Assembly: GCF_000189635.1 (NCBI RefSeq)
Contig: NW_002476212.1
Location: 1,079,001-1,143,000 of the forward strand
From: Tetrahymena thermophila SB210
Taxonomy: Eukaryota > Ciliophora > Oligohymenophorea > Hymenostomatida > Tetrahymenidae
Direction of reading: 5' to 3'
DNA length: 64,000 nt
Positions 47,935-61,410 of this stretch are shown here, piece after piece. The position numbers were made by a program, and so were the translations under genes. The first letter of the stretch is position 1; every line of letters starts with the position of its first letter. Under the pieces are notes generated by a model. That model saw only the letters and a program-made list of their open reading frames with translations, made no database searches and was not told where the DNA came from.

Positions 47935-48700
47935 TTGATTTATCGATTTATCAATTGATTGGCTTAATAACTAAAATAATTAGAATTGAGCAACTCACAA
48001 AAAATAATTACACTAAAATTTATCATTTTTTATCTATCAATCAATCCATCCATCGATTAACACAACACAGCACATACATACACTCATCCCTTTTATAATA
48101 AATTTAAAAATTAATTTTCTTTTGTAAATAACGTAAAGTTTATTATAAAAAAAGAAATTTATTATTATATTAAATATATTTAAAAATATACATAAATAAG
48201 TACACTTCCCATATATATATACATACATTCATACATTTCATATTTGTATCAAAATCTTTAGTTTTAAATACATTATAATAAATAAATAAAATTTTTAACA
48301 TTCTTAAATATCCTTTATCTAAAATATAAAATAACTGTCTGGAACAAAAAATTATTCAAGCAATCAATCAATCAGTAAAATAAAACTTAATTAATTACCC
48401 AGAATTAAAAAATTTTATGTCATTATTTAAATGAAAATTTACATCTTCTTTCCTTAAAAAAAATTTGAATTGTTGCTCTAATTTTTTTTTTTTTTTTAAA
48501 TTTGAAGAAAACAAAATTTTTTTTTAAAATGTAAAAAAGAAATTTCTTTCTGAGGTAAAATTTGTAATAAACTAATTATTCTTTTATTCTAAAAGAATAT
48601 AATAATATATTATAACAATTATAATTCATTTTTATATATTAATTTAATTATTATAAAAATTTATTAAACAAAAAATTTAAATATTTATTTAATTACAAAA

Positions 48701-49205
48701 TACTTAAAGAAATAGCTAAATATAATTTTTACTTATTATTTAAAGAAGAACTTATTAAAAAATTATAGCATTATGTAAATCAGCATCCAGTTATTTTCAA
48801 ATAAATTTTATATAGGAAGTGAGTGGACTTTATTATTTTCATTAATAACACAATTTTATTTCAATAATAGTTCATTAAAAAATATTGTTGATTCTAATAT
48901 TAAAAGAATATTATTTTAATCAAAATTGTATTTTATTATCAGATTTAATACTTAAAGAAATAGCTAAATATAATTTTTACTTATTATTTAAAGAAGAACT
49001 TATTAAGAAATTATAGCATTATGTAAATCAGTATCCAGTTATTTTCAAATAAATTTTATATAGGAAGTGAGTGGACTTTAAAATCTAATTATTTTCATTA
49101 ATAACACAATTTTACTTCAATAATAAATAGTTCATTAAAAAATATTATTGATTCTAATATTAAAAGAATATGATTTTTAATAAAAATTTTATTTTATTAT
49201 CAGAT
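48701..49205. repeat. ~250-bp tandem duplication
   Basis: Copy 1 begins TACTTAAAGAAATAGCTAAA at 48701 and copy 2 with the same sequence at 48949, immediately after copy 1 ends. Both contain CTTATTATTTAAAGAAGAAC and GGAAGTGAGTGGACTTTA. They differ by a few substitutions and small insertions, indicating a recent event. Non-coding. Confidence 0.9.
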
Positions 49206-51749
49206 TTAGCTAATAATTTGAATAATTCCTGCTTACAGTTTTGTTAAATTATTTATTTAATTTTCAATAAAAATTATCAGCATTTAAAATTATGTTTGAA
49301 ATTCAACTTTTTAAAAATTATAAACCAGTTTTGTTTATGAATTAATTCAAAAATACTTTAGTCTATTTTTTTTAAATAATAAGCCTTTTAATAATATTTT
49401 TAAAAATAATTAGCTAACTAATCAAAGAAATCAATAAGATATTTATTAGTCTTACAATTTTTTTTGTATTAAATTTATTTCTTTTTAAATTCTAAGTTAT
49501 TTAGTTTTTGTTTATTTGATTTTGATAACCGTTTTTAAGTAAATTAAATTAAAAAATGAATTGCTTTGAAAGTAATTTAAAAATAATTAATTCTAATTTA
49601 TGAACTTAATTAATTAAATAAATGTTATTTAAAAATTTACATATTTAAAAAACTTTTAGTTGATAAATTTAATTTTTTCCTTTTAAGTAATTTAATTTTT
49701 ATTTTAAATTAATTAAATAATTTATTGAATACAAAATACTTTAGGTAAATAAGTTAAATTAATATAATTTTATATTTATTTTTTATTAAATTATTTATAA
49801 ATTTTATAGAATTTAAACTCAAATATTAATTTTATTTTAAAAGCAGTATTTTAAAAATTTTTTTAAAATCTATCAACTTCATTTTTACTTTGGTGATGGA
49901 ATTCTGCTTAAATATTAAAAAGCATATATTGAGTAATCGAGCTTTAACAACAAGGAAATAGATAAAATATAATAAATTTTTAATTAAAGTTAATAGAATA
50001 AATATATTTTTTTTTAATATTAAAAATCTTTTTACAAAATTTATATTACAAATTTTTATGACTAAATATTAATTACATCAAATAAAAACAAATTCATTTT
50101 TATATTTTAATAAAAATAAATTTATTAAAAATATTTATTTTAATAGATAAACTGATTTAAATAAATATATTTTCTGATCCTTAAACATTTTAAAAGTTAA
50201 TTAGATTGATTTTTTTAATAATTAAAACATATTATAATTTTTTTATAAAAATATTAATGATCACATAAATAAAATAATTTATAAACTTTGTTCATATTTT
50301 TTTTACTTTAAACAATTATATCAGTTATTTTTATTTTAATTAGTTGATAAAATATTTATATTTCAAATATAAAATCATAATTCTTTCAATAAGAAAATAG
50401 ATCTGAACTAAAAATTTTAATACCTTTTCAAAAGAATATTAAACTAATATAAAATTATTCTATCTATATACTTAAATGATATTCACTTGCTTAGAGTTAT
50501 AAAAAATTTTTAAATAATTGTATAATCTGATTCTTAAACATTTAAAATGAAAATTAAATTTAATCTTCTAAATGATAATGATTGATACACAATAATTTAT
50601 TTTTTTACTTTTTTTTGTCAATTTTTTCAACAAAATATTTATATTTCATAAATATAACGATGATTCTTTGAATAAATCTTAACTAAAAATATAAAAATAT
50701 TTTTGGAATAGAATATTACAATAATAAACTAAATCTAAAATAAAAAAATTATTTTAGAAATGAAAATTAAAATAATATAAGTTACACTATTTAAATGATC
50801 AATAATTGTAAAAAGCTATAAAAAGCAATTTTAAAATATAAAATTTATTATTTTCTTTTAAACATTTTAAAAGAGAATAAATTTAATCTTCTAAAGATAA
50901 AAATGCACAATAATTTTTTTATGAATACATTTTTGGAAAAATAAATAAATAATTTTAATTACTTTTGGCATCATTACCTTTTAAAAATTTTTTATAAGTT
51001 ATTTTTTTACTTTGTCTATACTAAAAATTATTTATATTTTATAAATAACTCTAATTTTTTCAATAAAAAATAGTATATTAACTAAAGATATAAAAATCAT
51101 TTTCGAAAAGAATTTAAAAATATTAAACCTTTTCTTTTTAAAATGATCATATTTACTTTTAAAATTAGAAAATTAATTTTGATCTTAACTAATTTTATAA
51201 ACTTTAAATAAAATCTTTGATATGCCTAAGAATATATTATTAAATAAGTCTAAAAATCCTTTTAACCTTATTTGCTTTAAAAATTATGATAACCATAAAT
51301 AATCTTTTATATTTGATCTACAAAAACTTATTTTTTCCCTCAGTGAAAATATTCTCTTAAATATATCCTCGAATATATAAATTATTTAACTATTTGTCTA
51401 CTCAAAGTACGTTTGAATTATATTTTCATATTACATAATAATATTGTGAAATCTTAATAAATATGACAATTTTTGATGGTAAATACTTGCTTTGAAATTT
51501 ATTTTGTAGTATTTAATTAAATAAAGAGTTAAGAGCCTATTACCATTTTCTTCATCAATTTCGATTAATAAAAAATTGATCTTTCAATCAAGAATCGTAG
51601 TCTAATAATTTCTTTTTAAGATTAAATATGAAATAATTAAATTGAAAAACATATTCTTTTGTTTCTGAATCAGCAGAACACATTTATTTTTTTACAATTA
51701 TTCTTTTGTCTAAAATTTAATTCGTTTGCTAAAAAAATTTCTTTATAGC

Positions 51750-51776
51750 AAACTAACTAACTAACTAACTAACTAA
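51750..51776. repeat. (AACT)n microsatellite
   Basis: About six AACT units inside the gene desert. Confidence 0.9.
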
Positions 51777-53726
51777 AACAAATTTTATTCATATATAATT
51801 TTTATAATCCATCTATATTGCATAATTTAAAGCAAATTAATTTTTTTAAAAATTCATTTTTATTAATAAGAATTTAAACTTAAAAAAAATAAGCTAGTAA
51901 AAATATCAAAAAATTTTAATAAGTAGGTATATAAGATAAAATCCAATATCTTTTAATTTTTCATAATCAAATAAAGTTAGAAGTAAAATAAAAACAACAA
52001 AAATACAAAAAATAATATAATAAAATTAAGCATAAATCTATTTTATTTTTATATGATACTTAAATTTTAAATTTTATATTTTAAAATTAAGTCTGTCTAA
52101 ATTAATATTGAACACGACTTGTCATTTTATAAATTAAAAATATCAAATTTAACAGTAGTTATTGACCTATTATTTATTATCTTACCAAAATTACATTTCA
52201 AATTAAAAAATGTAACCTAAATAAATAAATGATTAAATACTTATCACTATTTTCTCAAACACTTCAATTCAAATATTTATATTTTCGTATCTTAAAAAAT
52301 ATTCTTATGATATAATAATCTTTTGTATGTAGCTAAATAAATGTTTTTTAACACTTTTAAATGTAAAGGATTCTATATCTCTTAAATTTTAACTCTTCTA
52401 GCGGCTTAGCTATGAATAATAAAAATAAAATTTAATTATGTTTAAGTTATTAATTGTTATTCTAATCATCAAAATACTTTTGTATGAAAATTATTGATTG
52501 AGCCAGTATAAAATAAAGAAAAACCAAATTTTTTTGTGAAATTAAATTAAAATTTGATCATTTTAATTTTATCTTGAGAAAATTTCAAAATTCCTTAACT
52601 AGATTTTAAAATTGTGAAATGTTAAATTTTGCTACTAAATAGAATATTTATTTAAGCGATATATGGAATGTAATTTTTCAAAGCATATAAGATTTTCTAT
52701 TTATTTAATATAAATTATATATGTTTTTATAAAAAAAGCATACCTTGATGAAAATTTTTTTATCTCTCCTGTAACTTAATAAATCAAGTGGTATTTTTAT
52801 TTATTAAAAAAATATTGCTAATTAAAACAAATTTTGTAATTTCTGTATAAGAATAGAGCGCTTTAAGGCATATAAAATGTAACATATTTTAAATATTTAA
52901 TTCGTATAATAAATAATTTGAAATTGAGAAAATTTCCAATAACAGCATTTTTTAATATAATTTATTATGAGTTCTATGTCTCAAATGATAGTATAAATGT
53001 ATAACTAATATATTGCTTATCTTTAATAATCACAATGGTTAATAGAGCTTATTATTGAAATTCTTTCAAATATCTTAAATTTAAGTCGTTTTTAATAAGG
53101 AAATAAAAGTAACAAATTATATTTCATCAAATAGATTAATTTATCAAATTAAATATCAATAGTATTTTGCATATTTGAAGCAAAATTATTTCTTATTAAA
53201 GCGTTACTAAAATATTAAATAAATGAAGGTGTAAATTTATAAATTTATCTTATCTTTTTTTGTCAAATAAAAATTAAAAAATTTAAATTAAGCAATTTAT
53301 CTTTCTATATTTTAAGGACATTTGAAATGCGTCACGAAAAATTGCAAATTAAATTTTAATACCTAAAAATAGAACAATTATTAAGTAGCTGTTATCAAAT
53401 ATTGTAAGCTCTTTAACCAAAATTCCGCTAATTTTAGTAGGTAAATATTTTGATTCTTAGTAAATTTGTTGTCTCTTATTGAATATATTATATATAAGAA
53501 AATACTAGAAAACCCTTTCATTTATGGCCCAGATTTTTAGCAAAATTTTTAGTAATAATATAGAAAAATAATAAAAAATAATAAAAGAATTAATTTTGAA
53601 ATCTCTAGTACCCTAATTCTATATATAACCAAATTAATTATTTTCTTTATAAGATTTTGGATAAGTAAGATTCTTTATAATTAATTAATTAATCTATAAA
53701 AAAAAATATAAATAAATAGAAAAGAA

Positions 53727-54968
53727 ATGTCATTATTTAAAAAATTTACTAAACTATCATTATTATACTTTTCGTTATTACCTTTGTCATACTTAGTTGT
53801 TTATGAGGTATTCTTTAGCTAAAGCATAGTTATCGTAGATTAAATTATTAAGATATATAATAGCTGGAACACTGATTTTATAGAATCAGTCTTAGTACAA
53901 AATAGCTCTTTATATAATTGCCCTCAGAGTTTTGAAAATTAATATATTTAAAATAAAAAATTTCTATAAATGTAAGAAGATACTAAACACAATAATTTAT
54001 TCTGTATTAGAAGATTGCACGAAAGTAAGATATTTTAGTAAGTTTCTGATTTTGGTCAGTTAAAGGTTTGCTTTAAACATCAAAGGTTATGTGATTATAA
54101 AAATATTAGTATTTGTGTTGGCTATTAATATTAATGTCCAATTAGCGATATTAAATTTTCAAATGAAGATTTTTTAGAAGGCTATGAAAAGCTAGATTAA
54201 AGATTTAATAACTTTAATATTTTTATAACTAGAGAAAACCAGCAACTTTAACCTCTTGCTTAAGTTAAAATTTCAAACGAAAACTTTAAAGGTTTAAAGA
54301 ATGATCAATATTATTATGATAAGAGTTTGGAATAAAATGATAAGGTTAAACAAAATGACTTTGATATAATATAATCAGACTTGCAAATGAAATCTGATAA
54401 AATAGAAAAATTTGAGTAAATAAGTTAAGGTTCAAAAAATTAATTATTTATTTTCAAAGAAGAAATAATAGACATCTAAAATAATTGTTTATAGTTCGTA
54501 TATGACTTATTTTAATTAAGATATGTAAATGCTTCTTTTCTAATATTGGTTTCTGTTTTTGTTTAAGTATACAAGACATGTATTGTAGTGATGCACTATT
54601 TCTTTGAAGAGTTCTCTCCGTTTAATAAACGCGATTTTTCAATGATGATAATGTGTTTATTATCAGATTTATTTTACATTTATTCTACCTTTTACTCTAG
54701 GATTGAGTATTACAATTATATAGATTCTCTTTTGTCTAAAGGATGTTTTGACGCATATGGAGATATTTACAACATGAAATAAAATCTAGATACTAAAATA
54801 GAAATATTTGGTTTTTTTTTCTCAAGCGTATCTCTCATAATAGCATTGATTGCTGGATCAGTATTTTATTTCGCTTTTATAATGATTAAAAAAGCCTTTA
54901 ATTATTTAAAAAGTAAATTCGCTTCTAAGTCTATTTAACATAAATAATAAATGTAACAAACGTCTTGA
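53727..54968 (+). CDS. Cys-rich membrane protein, paralog of 56296-57570
   Basis: ATG 53727 to TGA 54966-54968, 413 aa, intronless. The N-terminal segment (LSLLYFSLLPLSYLVVYEVF) is a signal anchor. A long non-cytosolic region follows with Cys spaced as in the paralog, including CFKHQRLCDYK, SICVGYQYQCPISDIKFS. Two C-terminal membrane spans come after it: ASFLILVSVFVQVYKTC and, further on, FFFSSVSLIIALIAGSVFYF. A short basic tail follows. The match to the downstream gene covers the whole length (same spans, same CPISD motif), showing a tandem pair in the same orientation. Such Cys-rich CPISD-type membrane proteins appear ciliate-specific. I know no function; a surface or secretory-pathway role is inferred from topology. 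Confidence 0.82.
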
Positions 54969-56295
54969 ATTTGTAAAATACTTATTCAAAAAAAACAAAT
55001 TTACATTAAATATACTCTACAAAATTTAAAAAAAATAAAAAAATCTAATCTTAATAAGTATTTTTACAAAAAAATAATCAAATAATTTTTTATTTGCTCA
55101 TAATATTTAGTATCTGTATAAAAAAAAATAATAATCAGTATATATCAATTAATTTTAAACGTCTATACATATTTTGCATATCTTTACCCTACAAAATTTT
55201 ACTTTACTTCTATATAATTTTTTTTTTTAGAAAATTCAATTTAAAAAGCAACATAAAAAAATTTGTAAAGTTTTCAAAAGTACAAAAGACTATAAAAATT
55301 TGTTTTTAGTTTAATATATTCAAATATTTGTGCTTCAAATGACTTTTTTTGTAAAATTATTGGCAAAGAAATAAGTATATTCATGTTTCATAAATAATAA
55401 TGAAATTATCTACAAAAAAGAAATTGTAAATAAATATATAAACATAAATAAATAAATGAGGATATTAAAAAGATTTTTTTTATGCTCCATTAATAGAAAC
55501 GTAAATTTTTGATCAATAAAATAGACAATTATTTAAATTATTAACAAATTCAGGCTAAAAATTATCTATTTAGAGTTAGTTAGAATAGAAAAGTTAATTA
55601 CTCAATAAATAATTTATTAACAATTAGAGCTGTTGTAAATTTCAAAATGAATGAACATAAAAATTTTATTTTATATCTTTTAACTTAACTAATATCATTC
55701 TTTAAGTGAATAAAATATTTTATTATCTAGCATTACAACTTAAAGTTTAATTTAATTATTTTTTGTCAATTTTTAAAGGATATTTTTCACTATTGCTTTT
55801 TTATATTTTTTTTTTGAGTGAATTATAAACTGATAAAGTAAAAAATATTAGAAGTAAGCTTATAAGACTAAATTAAGAGCTTTGATTATCAATCATTTTG
55901 ATATTTTAACTCTTTTATTCCCCTTCTTTCTATTTTTAAAAGCCTTAACTAATTTACAAATAAAATTAGTAAAACATATTTGATGCAAATATTAAAATAT
56001 AAATCGTAAAATTTATATACTCTATTTTTTGCATATTTAATTGTTAAACAAATTCAAAAATCTATGACCACTAGAAAGTTATATTGCAAAAAATTAATAA
56101 AATAAAATAATCAGGTACTGGCTAATTAATTAACATCGAATTATATATTTTTAAATTTACTACTACTCTGATTAAATAATCATTTACTAATAACTTTACA
56201 TAAAATCTACAGAAACCAAATAAAGATAGATAATCATATAAATTAATATATCATCTAATAATAACTAGAAGAAAAAAAAGCTTAACAAATTATAT
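54969..56295. other. Intergenic spacer between paralogs
   Basis: AT-rich, with no coding frame recognised. No leftover third paralog was seen. Confidence 0.5.
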
Positions 56296-57570
56296 ATGAT
56301 AAACCTAATAAAGGCGTCAAAGGTAGCAACTGTTTACTTTGGATTCCTACCTATATTATATTTAGTAATATACTAAATATTTTTCAATTAGGATCAAATT
56401 ATAACAGATCAAATGAATTACATCTATATCAATCAAAATTTAGATTTGATAGATGACATTTATTTAACTCCTTAAGGATAATACTTTTGTGACAAAGGAT
56501 ATTAAAAAGTATAAATCGTAAACAATACTATAATTTTAAATTATAGCGAGAATTACCAGTCTCATACTTCTACTTAGTTATGTGTACATAGAAAGTTTGA
56601 CAGCAGATTGATAATGTAAACCAAAAAATAGGAGATTTCATGCTCATATAGTTAAAAGATGTGCTACTACAAAAATATGGCTATGTGTGTTGCTAGAAAT
56701 GAGAGGTGTCCAATCAGCGATTTCATAATTTCAAGTTAAAAATAAAAAGATAATTATGAACTAGTTGGTTCTTATGATTCAGAGAACATTTACTTGCTAG
56801 TTAAGAGATAGAGTATGGAATTTAATCCATTAGTTTAAGTCTCTGTTTGTGACTATAAATCAGAAAGCATAGAAAACTAAAGGTACTACAAGCTGGATTT
56901 GTTATATCAAAATTAATACAAATATGAAGAAGATGAGTTTTATGATTAAACTTCTTTCTCACCTAACTTACTTTACTAGTTTGATTAATTTATGAGAGCA
57001 GATGAAATTAAAGACTAGTTTTCTAATAAGTGGGTTTTTAAAGAATCAGTCATATATTTTAAGCAAACTAATGAATGCTCTGAAAAAAGAAATAATCTAT
57101 TCAATCTTAATGTAATCTATATTCATAGGTATTCCTGGATTATTATTACAATAACAATATCAAAATTAGCTATTGTTTTTTTAGAATCTTATCTCCTTTC
57201 TCCCCCTGATAAATTTCCTATCAAGTCTTTTGCTTTAAGCTTATTGATAGATGTTGCTTTTGTATATTTAACATATTATGTAAAGTTGGAGTTTTATTTT
57301 ACATTGAATTCCTTCATAGATACAGATTGTGTAGATAAAAATACTGAAATAAAAAAGATGATCCAAATTTTCAATCCTAAGCTTGAATTAATAGGCATTT
57401 TTATGTCTAGCATAAGCTTGGCAATCATAATAATTATTGCTTTGTTTATCTATAAATCTTTCAAACAATTTAAAATGCTTTATCAATAAATTTTCAAATA
57501 ACTCCAAAAAAAATCAACAACAACTTCGTAATAATAAAATAAAGATTCATAAGTCTAAGTTATTAGTTGA
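56296..57570 (+). CDS. Cys-rich membrane protein, paralog of 53727-54968
   Basis: ATG 56296 to TGA 57568-57570, 424 aa, intronless. The signal anchor is VATVYFGFLPILYLVIYQIF. The ectodomain has LCVHRKF, CSYSQKMCYYKNMAMCVARN and RCPISDFIIS, parallel to the Cys and CPISD positions of the upstream copy. C-terminal spans are WIIITITISKLAIVFLESYL, then a short loop and FALSLLIDVAFVYLTYYV, and a last span GIFMSSISLAIIIIIALFIY with a polar Gln/Ser tail. The overall topology is the same as the paralog, while identity outside the Cys motifs is low, so the duplication is old or the genes evolve fast. The pattern suggests a surface-exposed family under diversification; function unknown. Confidence 0.82.
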
Positions 57571-58141
57571 TTCTTAGATTAAAAAACTTACTATTAACAA
57601 ATATCTTAAAAAGCTAATTCTTTTTAAGGCTTTAACAAAATTTGTACATAGATTTACTTTATTATCTATTTTGTATCATTAATTTATTCATTTTATCTTA
57701 TAAATAATAAATTAACGTTTGTTCAAATTATTTTTAAATTATTGATAAAACGTAAACATTTAATTTCAACACACAAACAATTTTTTTATTTACTCTTTTT
57801 AAAAATTTTGAACGAAGGTTTTAACCTCAAAACTAAAAAAATAATAATTTATTTTATTAATGTAATTTATAGTATATACATAGATAGCTATCACATTTTT
57901 ATAAGTTTTATAATAAAAATAAAAATTTTATAAATTTAAACTTAGTAATTGTAAATGCATGGAAATTAATCATATATATCTAAATATTAAATTAAAAAAA
58001 TAATAATTTTAATTACAGATTTAAACAATTTATTAAATTAAACTTACAGAAACACAGATAAAATAAAAGTAATTAATATTTTGATTTTTACAAAAAAATT
58101 ATTTAAAATGCATCTTATCTAAATATTAGTGGGTTAGATTA

Positions 58142-58177
<36 letters not shown>

Positions 58178-58232
58178 TATAACTTTACTAGAATAAACTT
58201 CACAAAATTATTTATTTTAAGCATTTTATCAA
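57571..58232. other. Spacer between convergent genes with TTTC microsatellite
   Basis: No gene seen. It contains (TTTC)n at 58147-58178, about eight units, ~55 bp downstream of the stop of the minus-strand phosphatase. Confidence 0.6.
58147..58178. repeat. (TTTC)n microsatellite
   Basis: Eight uninterrupted TTTC units on the plus strand, equivalent to a GAAA purine tract on the strand of the adjacent gene. Confidence 0.95.
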
Positions 58233-60526
58233 TCAGAGACTATCATCCGAATTTCTTTACTAATTCATGCTGAATTATTAATTATAAGCATTATTTGGAT
58301 TGTATGAATTCTATCTGCTTGTTGATGAAGGGTTATTTCTCTTTCTGTATAACAAATATATTACTAAAAATGCCAAGCAGAATATTAAGAATATAAATAT
58401 AAAGTAAATCATATTTGATGCACTGCTATTAGTTACGAATTCACTTTCATAACTTACTTCAGGTGTATCAATTTGCTGACTATTGTTAGATGAATCAGGT
58501 TTGTAAATGTAAAACTCATCGAAAACTTAAAAAGTGTCAGACAATATATGCTAAAAGTGCAAATGAGTATTATTCTTAACGGTGATTGTACTAAAGCCTA
58601 AATGCCTATCAGAAGATGCTGTAAATTTAGGATGTCCTTCATCTAAAAATAATTTATTACATATAATGTAGTATATTCAAATACTTACATCCTGAATCTT
58701 AAAAGAAGGAGTGTTTTGTCCCACCAGTTCCATCTACTACATAGACAGGAGCTTGAGGTAAATTGTAAACAGAACATTTATTGAAGCTGCATTAACTATT
58801 TTCTTTGAATTGCAATTATCCATTTTTAATAGGATGGATTCTCTCATATGCATGAATATGTCCAGAAAGGTAAATATCTACTTTATGATTCAACAATACA
58901 TTTTCTAACTAAAATTTCAAAAAAATATATCATCAGTTATGTTAGTTATGTTAATTAAGTAATTAATTAATTATTTAGAAATTTACGTTTCCAAAATTTA
59001 GTAATTAAGTTCTAAATAAAGTTAAATAAATAAATAAAGTGAAAAGATTTTTTTACAGGAGCCATTTATTATGGATTTTTGTAGCATGAGCCTAAAATAT
59101 TGTCCTCAAAACAATAATAGTTTTGATGTGTAAATACCACTACCCATTAATAATTTTGATTTGCCCAATAAAGAGTTTTGTCTAACCAGCTAACAAGATT
59201 TGTAAAGTAAGGCTATTCTAAGCCTATTATTTTATTTTGTTCATCTCTAATAAAGCGATTAGTATTAATCCCAATCATTACGAGATTCCCAAAATCTAGT
59301 GTGTAATAATCATTTTTTGTCTTAGAATAATTTGGATTTCTAAAAAAGGCATTGTAGTACTAAAAGTTGTACCATCCTTCATGATTTCCTGCAATCGTCT
59401 ATTAGTTTTATTTGTTTTGAAGATTTTACTTAATTTTATGAATTGCTTTACAACAAATGGTATTTAAGAGAATAAAAATTCTCCTGCTTTTAAAAAGTTG
59501 GCACCTCTTTATCCACTATCATCAACAAGATCATATGCATAATCACCTCCTCCAATGATTGAAGCATATTGCTTTCTATTCTTTTTGATCTTTAAATATA
59601 GACTAATTATTAATCTATTTAATTATCTCAATGAAAATTACATATTTCTCTATTCTTTTCATATTATCATATCCGAATTTTCTACCATTGAATTTTTTAA
59701 TTTATGTTTTGTCAATATCAAAATCTGCTACCCAAAGTACCTTTACTTCTCTATTTGAGAGCTTAGAAAAATCAGTATTGTAGAATTTATACTCTCCTCT
59801 TTAAAAAATTTTATAAATTTAGCAAATTAACTCTCTGACTTTTATGAAGAATGAATATTATTTACTTTTGCTCGAAGATTGTTCCATTATCTATAATTTA
59901 AAATTTTAAGCTATTAAACATTAAAGAACATATAATATTATTTACTAGTCGAGTAGAAGCAACTATAATTTATGAAACTATCCACCTCTAAATTTAATTT
60001 CTTCACATCAATTTAAAACTCATAAATGTATACTTCAAATACTTAATCTCTTGTTTAGTCTTCAGGAGTTGTTATTGTATCAGGGTCTTGTCCTATTTTA
60101 AATTTTACAATTCTAGTTTCTTTGGTTGATTGATTGATTATTTTTGTCAATTCAAACATGTTGAATTGAATTAGGTAAACAAAATAAGAAAAATATTACT
60201 AAAATATGTTATTTTGGGATACAATTTGAATTCTGTTTCTTAAGTTTGATAAATCTTAATATAATTCTATGGACATTTTTCCTTTTGTGTTTTAAATAAA
60301 ACATCTGAATGAAACTTAAACATTTTTAATTAACTACTTTTGAGAAATAAGTTATTGTATAATCATGAGATGATGATTTCTATTTGAAAGAATATAATTT
60401 AGTTGTTTTATCCCTATTATCACCTAAACTTATTTTAACACCTTAAGGCTCGCATTATCTTAGCTCTTGTTCAGAAGCGTAAGTGATAACTATACAAAAT
60501 AGAATAAAAACTACTTTGAGTTTCAT
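58233..60526 (-). CDS. Purple-acid-phosphatase-like ectoenzyme with membrane anchor (copy A)
   Basis: Minus strand, ATG at 60526, TGA at 58235-58233, multi-exon. First exons are 60526-60338 and 60281-60200; later splice sites were not all fixed. A signal peptide starts MKLKVVFILFCIVITYA. Metallophosphatase motifs in order: VLWVADFDID (DxD), IIGGGDYAYDLVDDSGQRGA (GDxxxD), IAGNHEGWYNF (GNHE), VVVFTHQNYYCFED (VxxH region) and VDIYLSGHIHAYERIHP (GHxH, with YER typical of purple acid phosphatases). These residues build a two-metal phosphomonoesterase centre. The C-terminus carries SFYIYKPD-like ectodomain sequence, then one membrane span (MIYFIFIFLIFCLAFLVIYL) and an Asn/Ser/Gln-rich cytosolic tail ending NSDDSL. 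Most purple acid phosphatases are secreted; an anchored form would act at the cell surface or in phagosomes or lysosomes. Confidence 0.88.
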
Positions 60527-61410
60527 TATTCACAAACAAAATTTTCTTTATGTATTAATTTTCTTAATAATCAATAATATAATATTTGTAAAATTTATTT
60601 GAAAGAATATATCTATCTATCAATCAATCTATCTATTTAGAAATTCAAATTTTTATTTCAAAAACTGAAATAAATGTAAAAAGTCTAAATAAAAATATGC
60701 TAACTAAATAAACTTAATTATTAAATGTTTTTTGAAGTCTATATATAGATTTAAAACCCTAAAAGAAATTGTAAAATATACTTAAATTAAATCATATTAC
60801 TAATTATGTTTAAAATTATATTAGTATTTATTCTCTTTCAATTAATAAATTAAAAATATTTCCCTCAAATTTAAATTTCATAAGATGATTTAAGTTGACT
60901 CATAAGCATTTAAAAATATTCTAGTTTTTGAGCTATTGAAACATGTTTTATATTTTTAAAAATTGAAAATAGGGTGGAATGATATTTTAAAAATATTTTT
61001 CTCTAAAATTTCAGTTAAAAATGTAAATTTGAAATAAAATATTTGGGATTTTATCATAAAAAACTAGATTATAAATTAAAAATTTTTATGGTAAATAAAT
61101 GATATTTATTTTATTTAATTGCTTATAAAAAAATATATTAAATGCTTAATTTCTGGCTTGTTTTTATAATAAAGTAAGAATAAAAATTAATTTAAAATGA
61201 AATAAAACTCTTAAAATGTTAACATGAAAACAATTAAATATTTGATAATAAATAAGTAAAATATTATTATAGTTAAGAATATTTTTTTAAAAAAAAGAAT
61301 TTTTTAATTAAAAACTGTTCTTAAATTGTTTCAATTAGTATTTGTACATAGTTTTAAAAATAAAACAACATTTATTTAAAAGTACAGAAGTATTTAAATA
61401 AGATTTAAAG
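60527..61410. other. Spacer between tandem phosphatase genes
   Basis: AT-rich; holds the promoter of copy A and the 3' end of copy B (both minus). A CTATCTATCAATCAATCTATC tract lies near 60610-60635. No gene seen. Confidence 0.5.

Larger units (their letters stand above)
47935..53726. other. 5.8-kb gene desert
   Basis: No convincing coding frame on either strand with the ciliate code. The sequence is extremely AT-rich with long A and T runs. It includes simple repeats (TTGATTGATTTATCGATT-type at 47930-47965, CATCCATCCATC at ~48045, ACATACATTCATACAT at ~48220), a tandem 250-bp duplication at 48701-49205 and an AACT microsatellite at 51750-51776. This is by far the longest gene-poor interval in the window. 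Confidence 0.55.
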
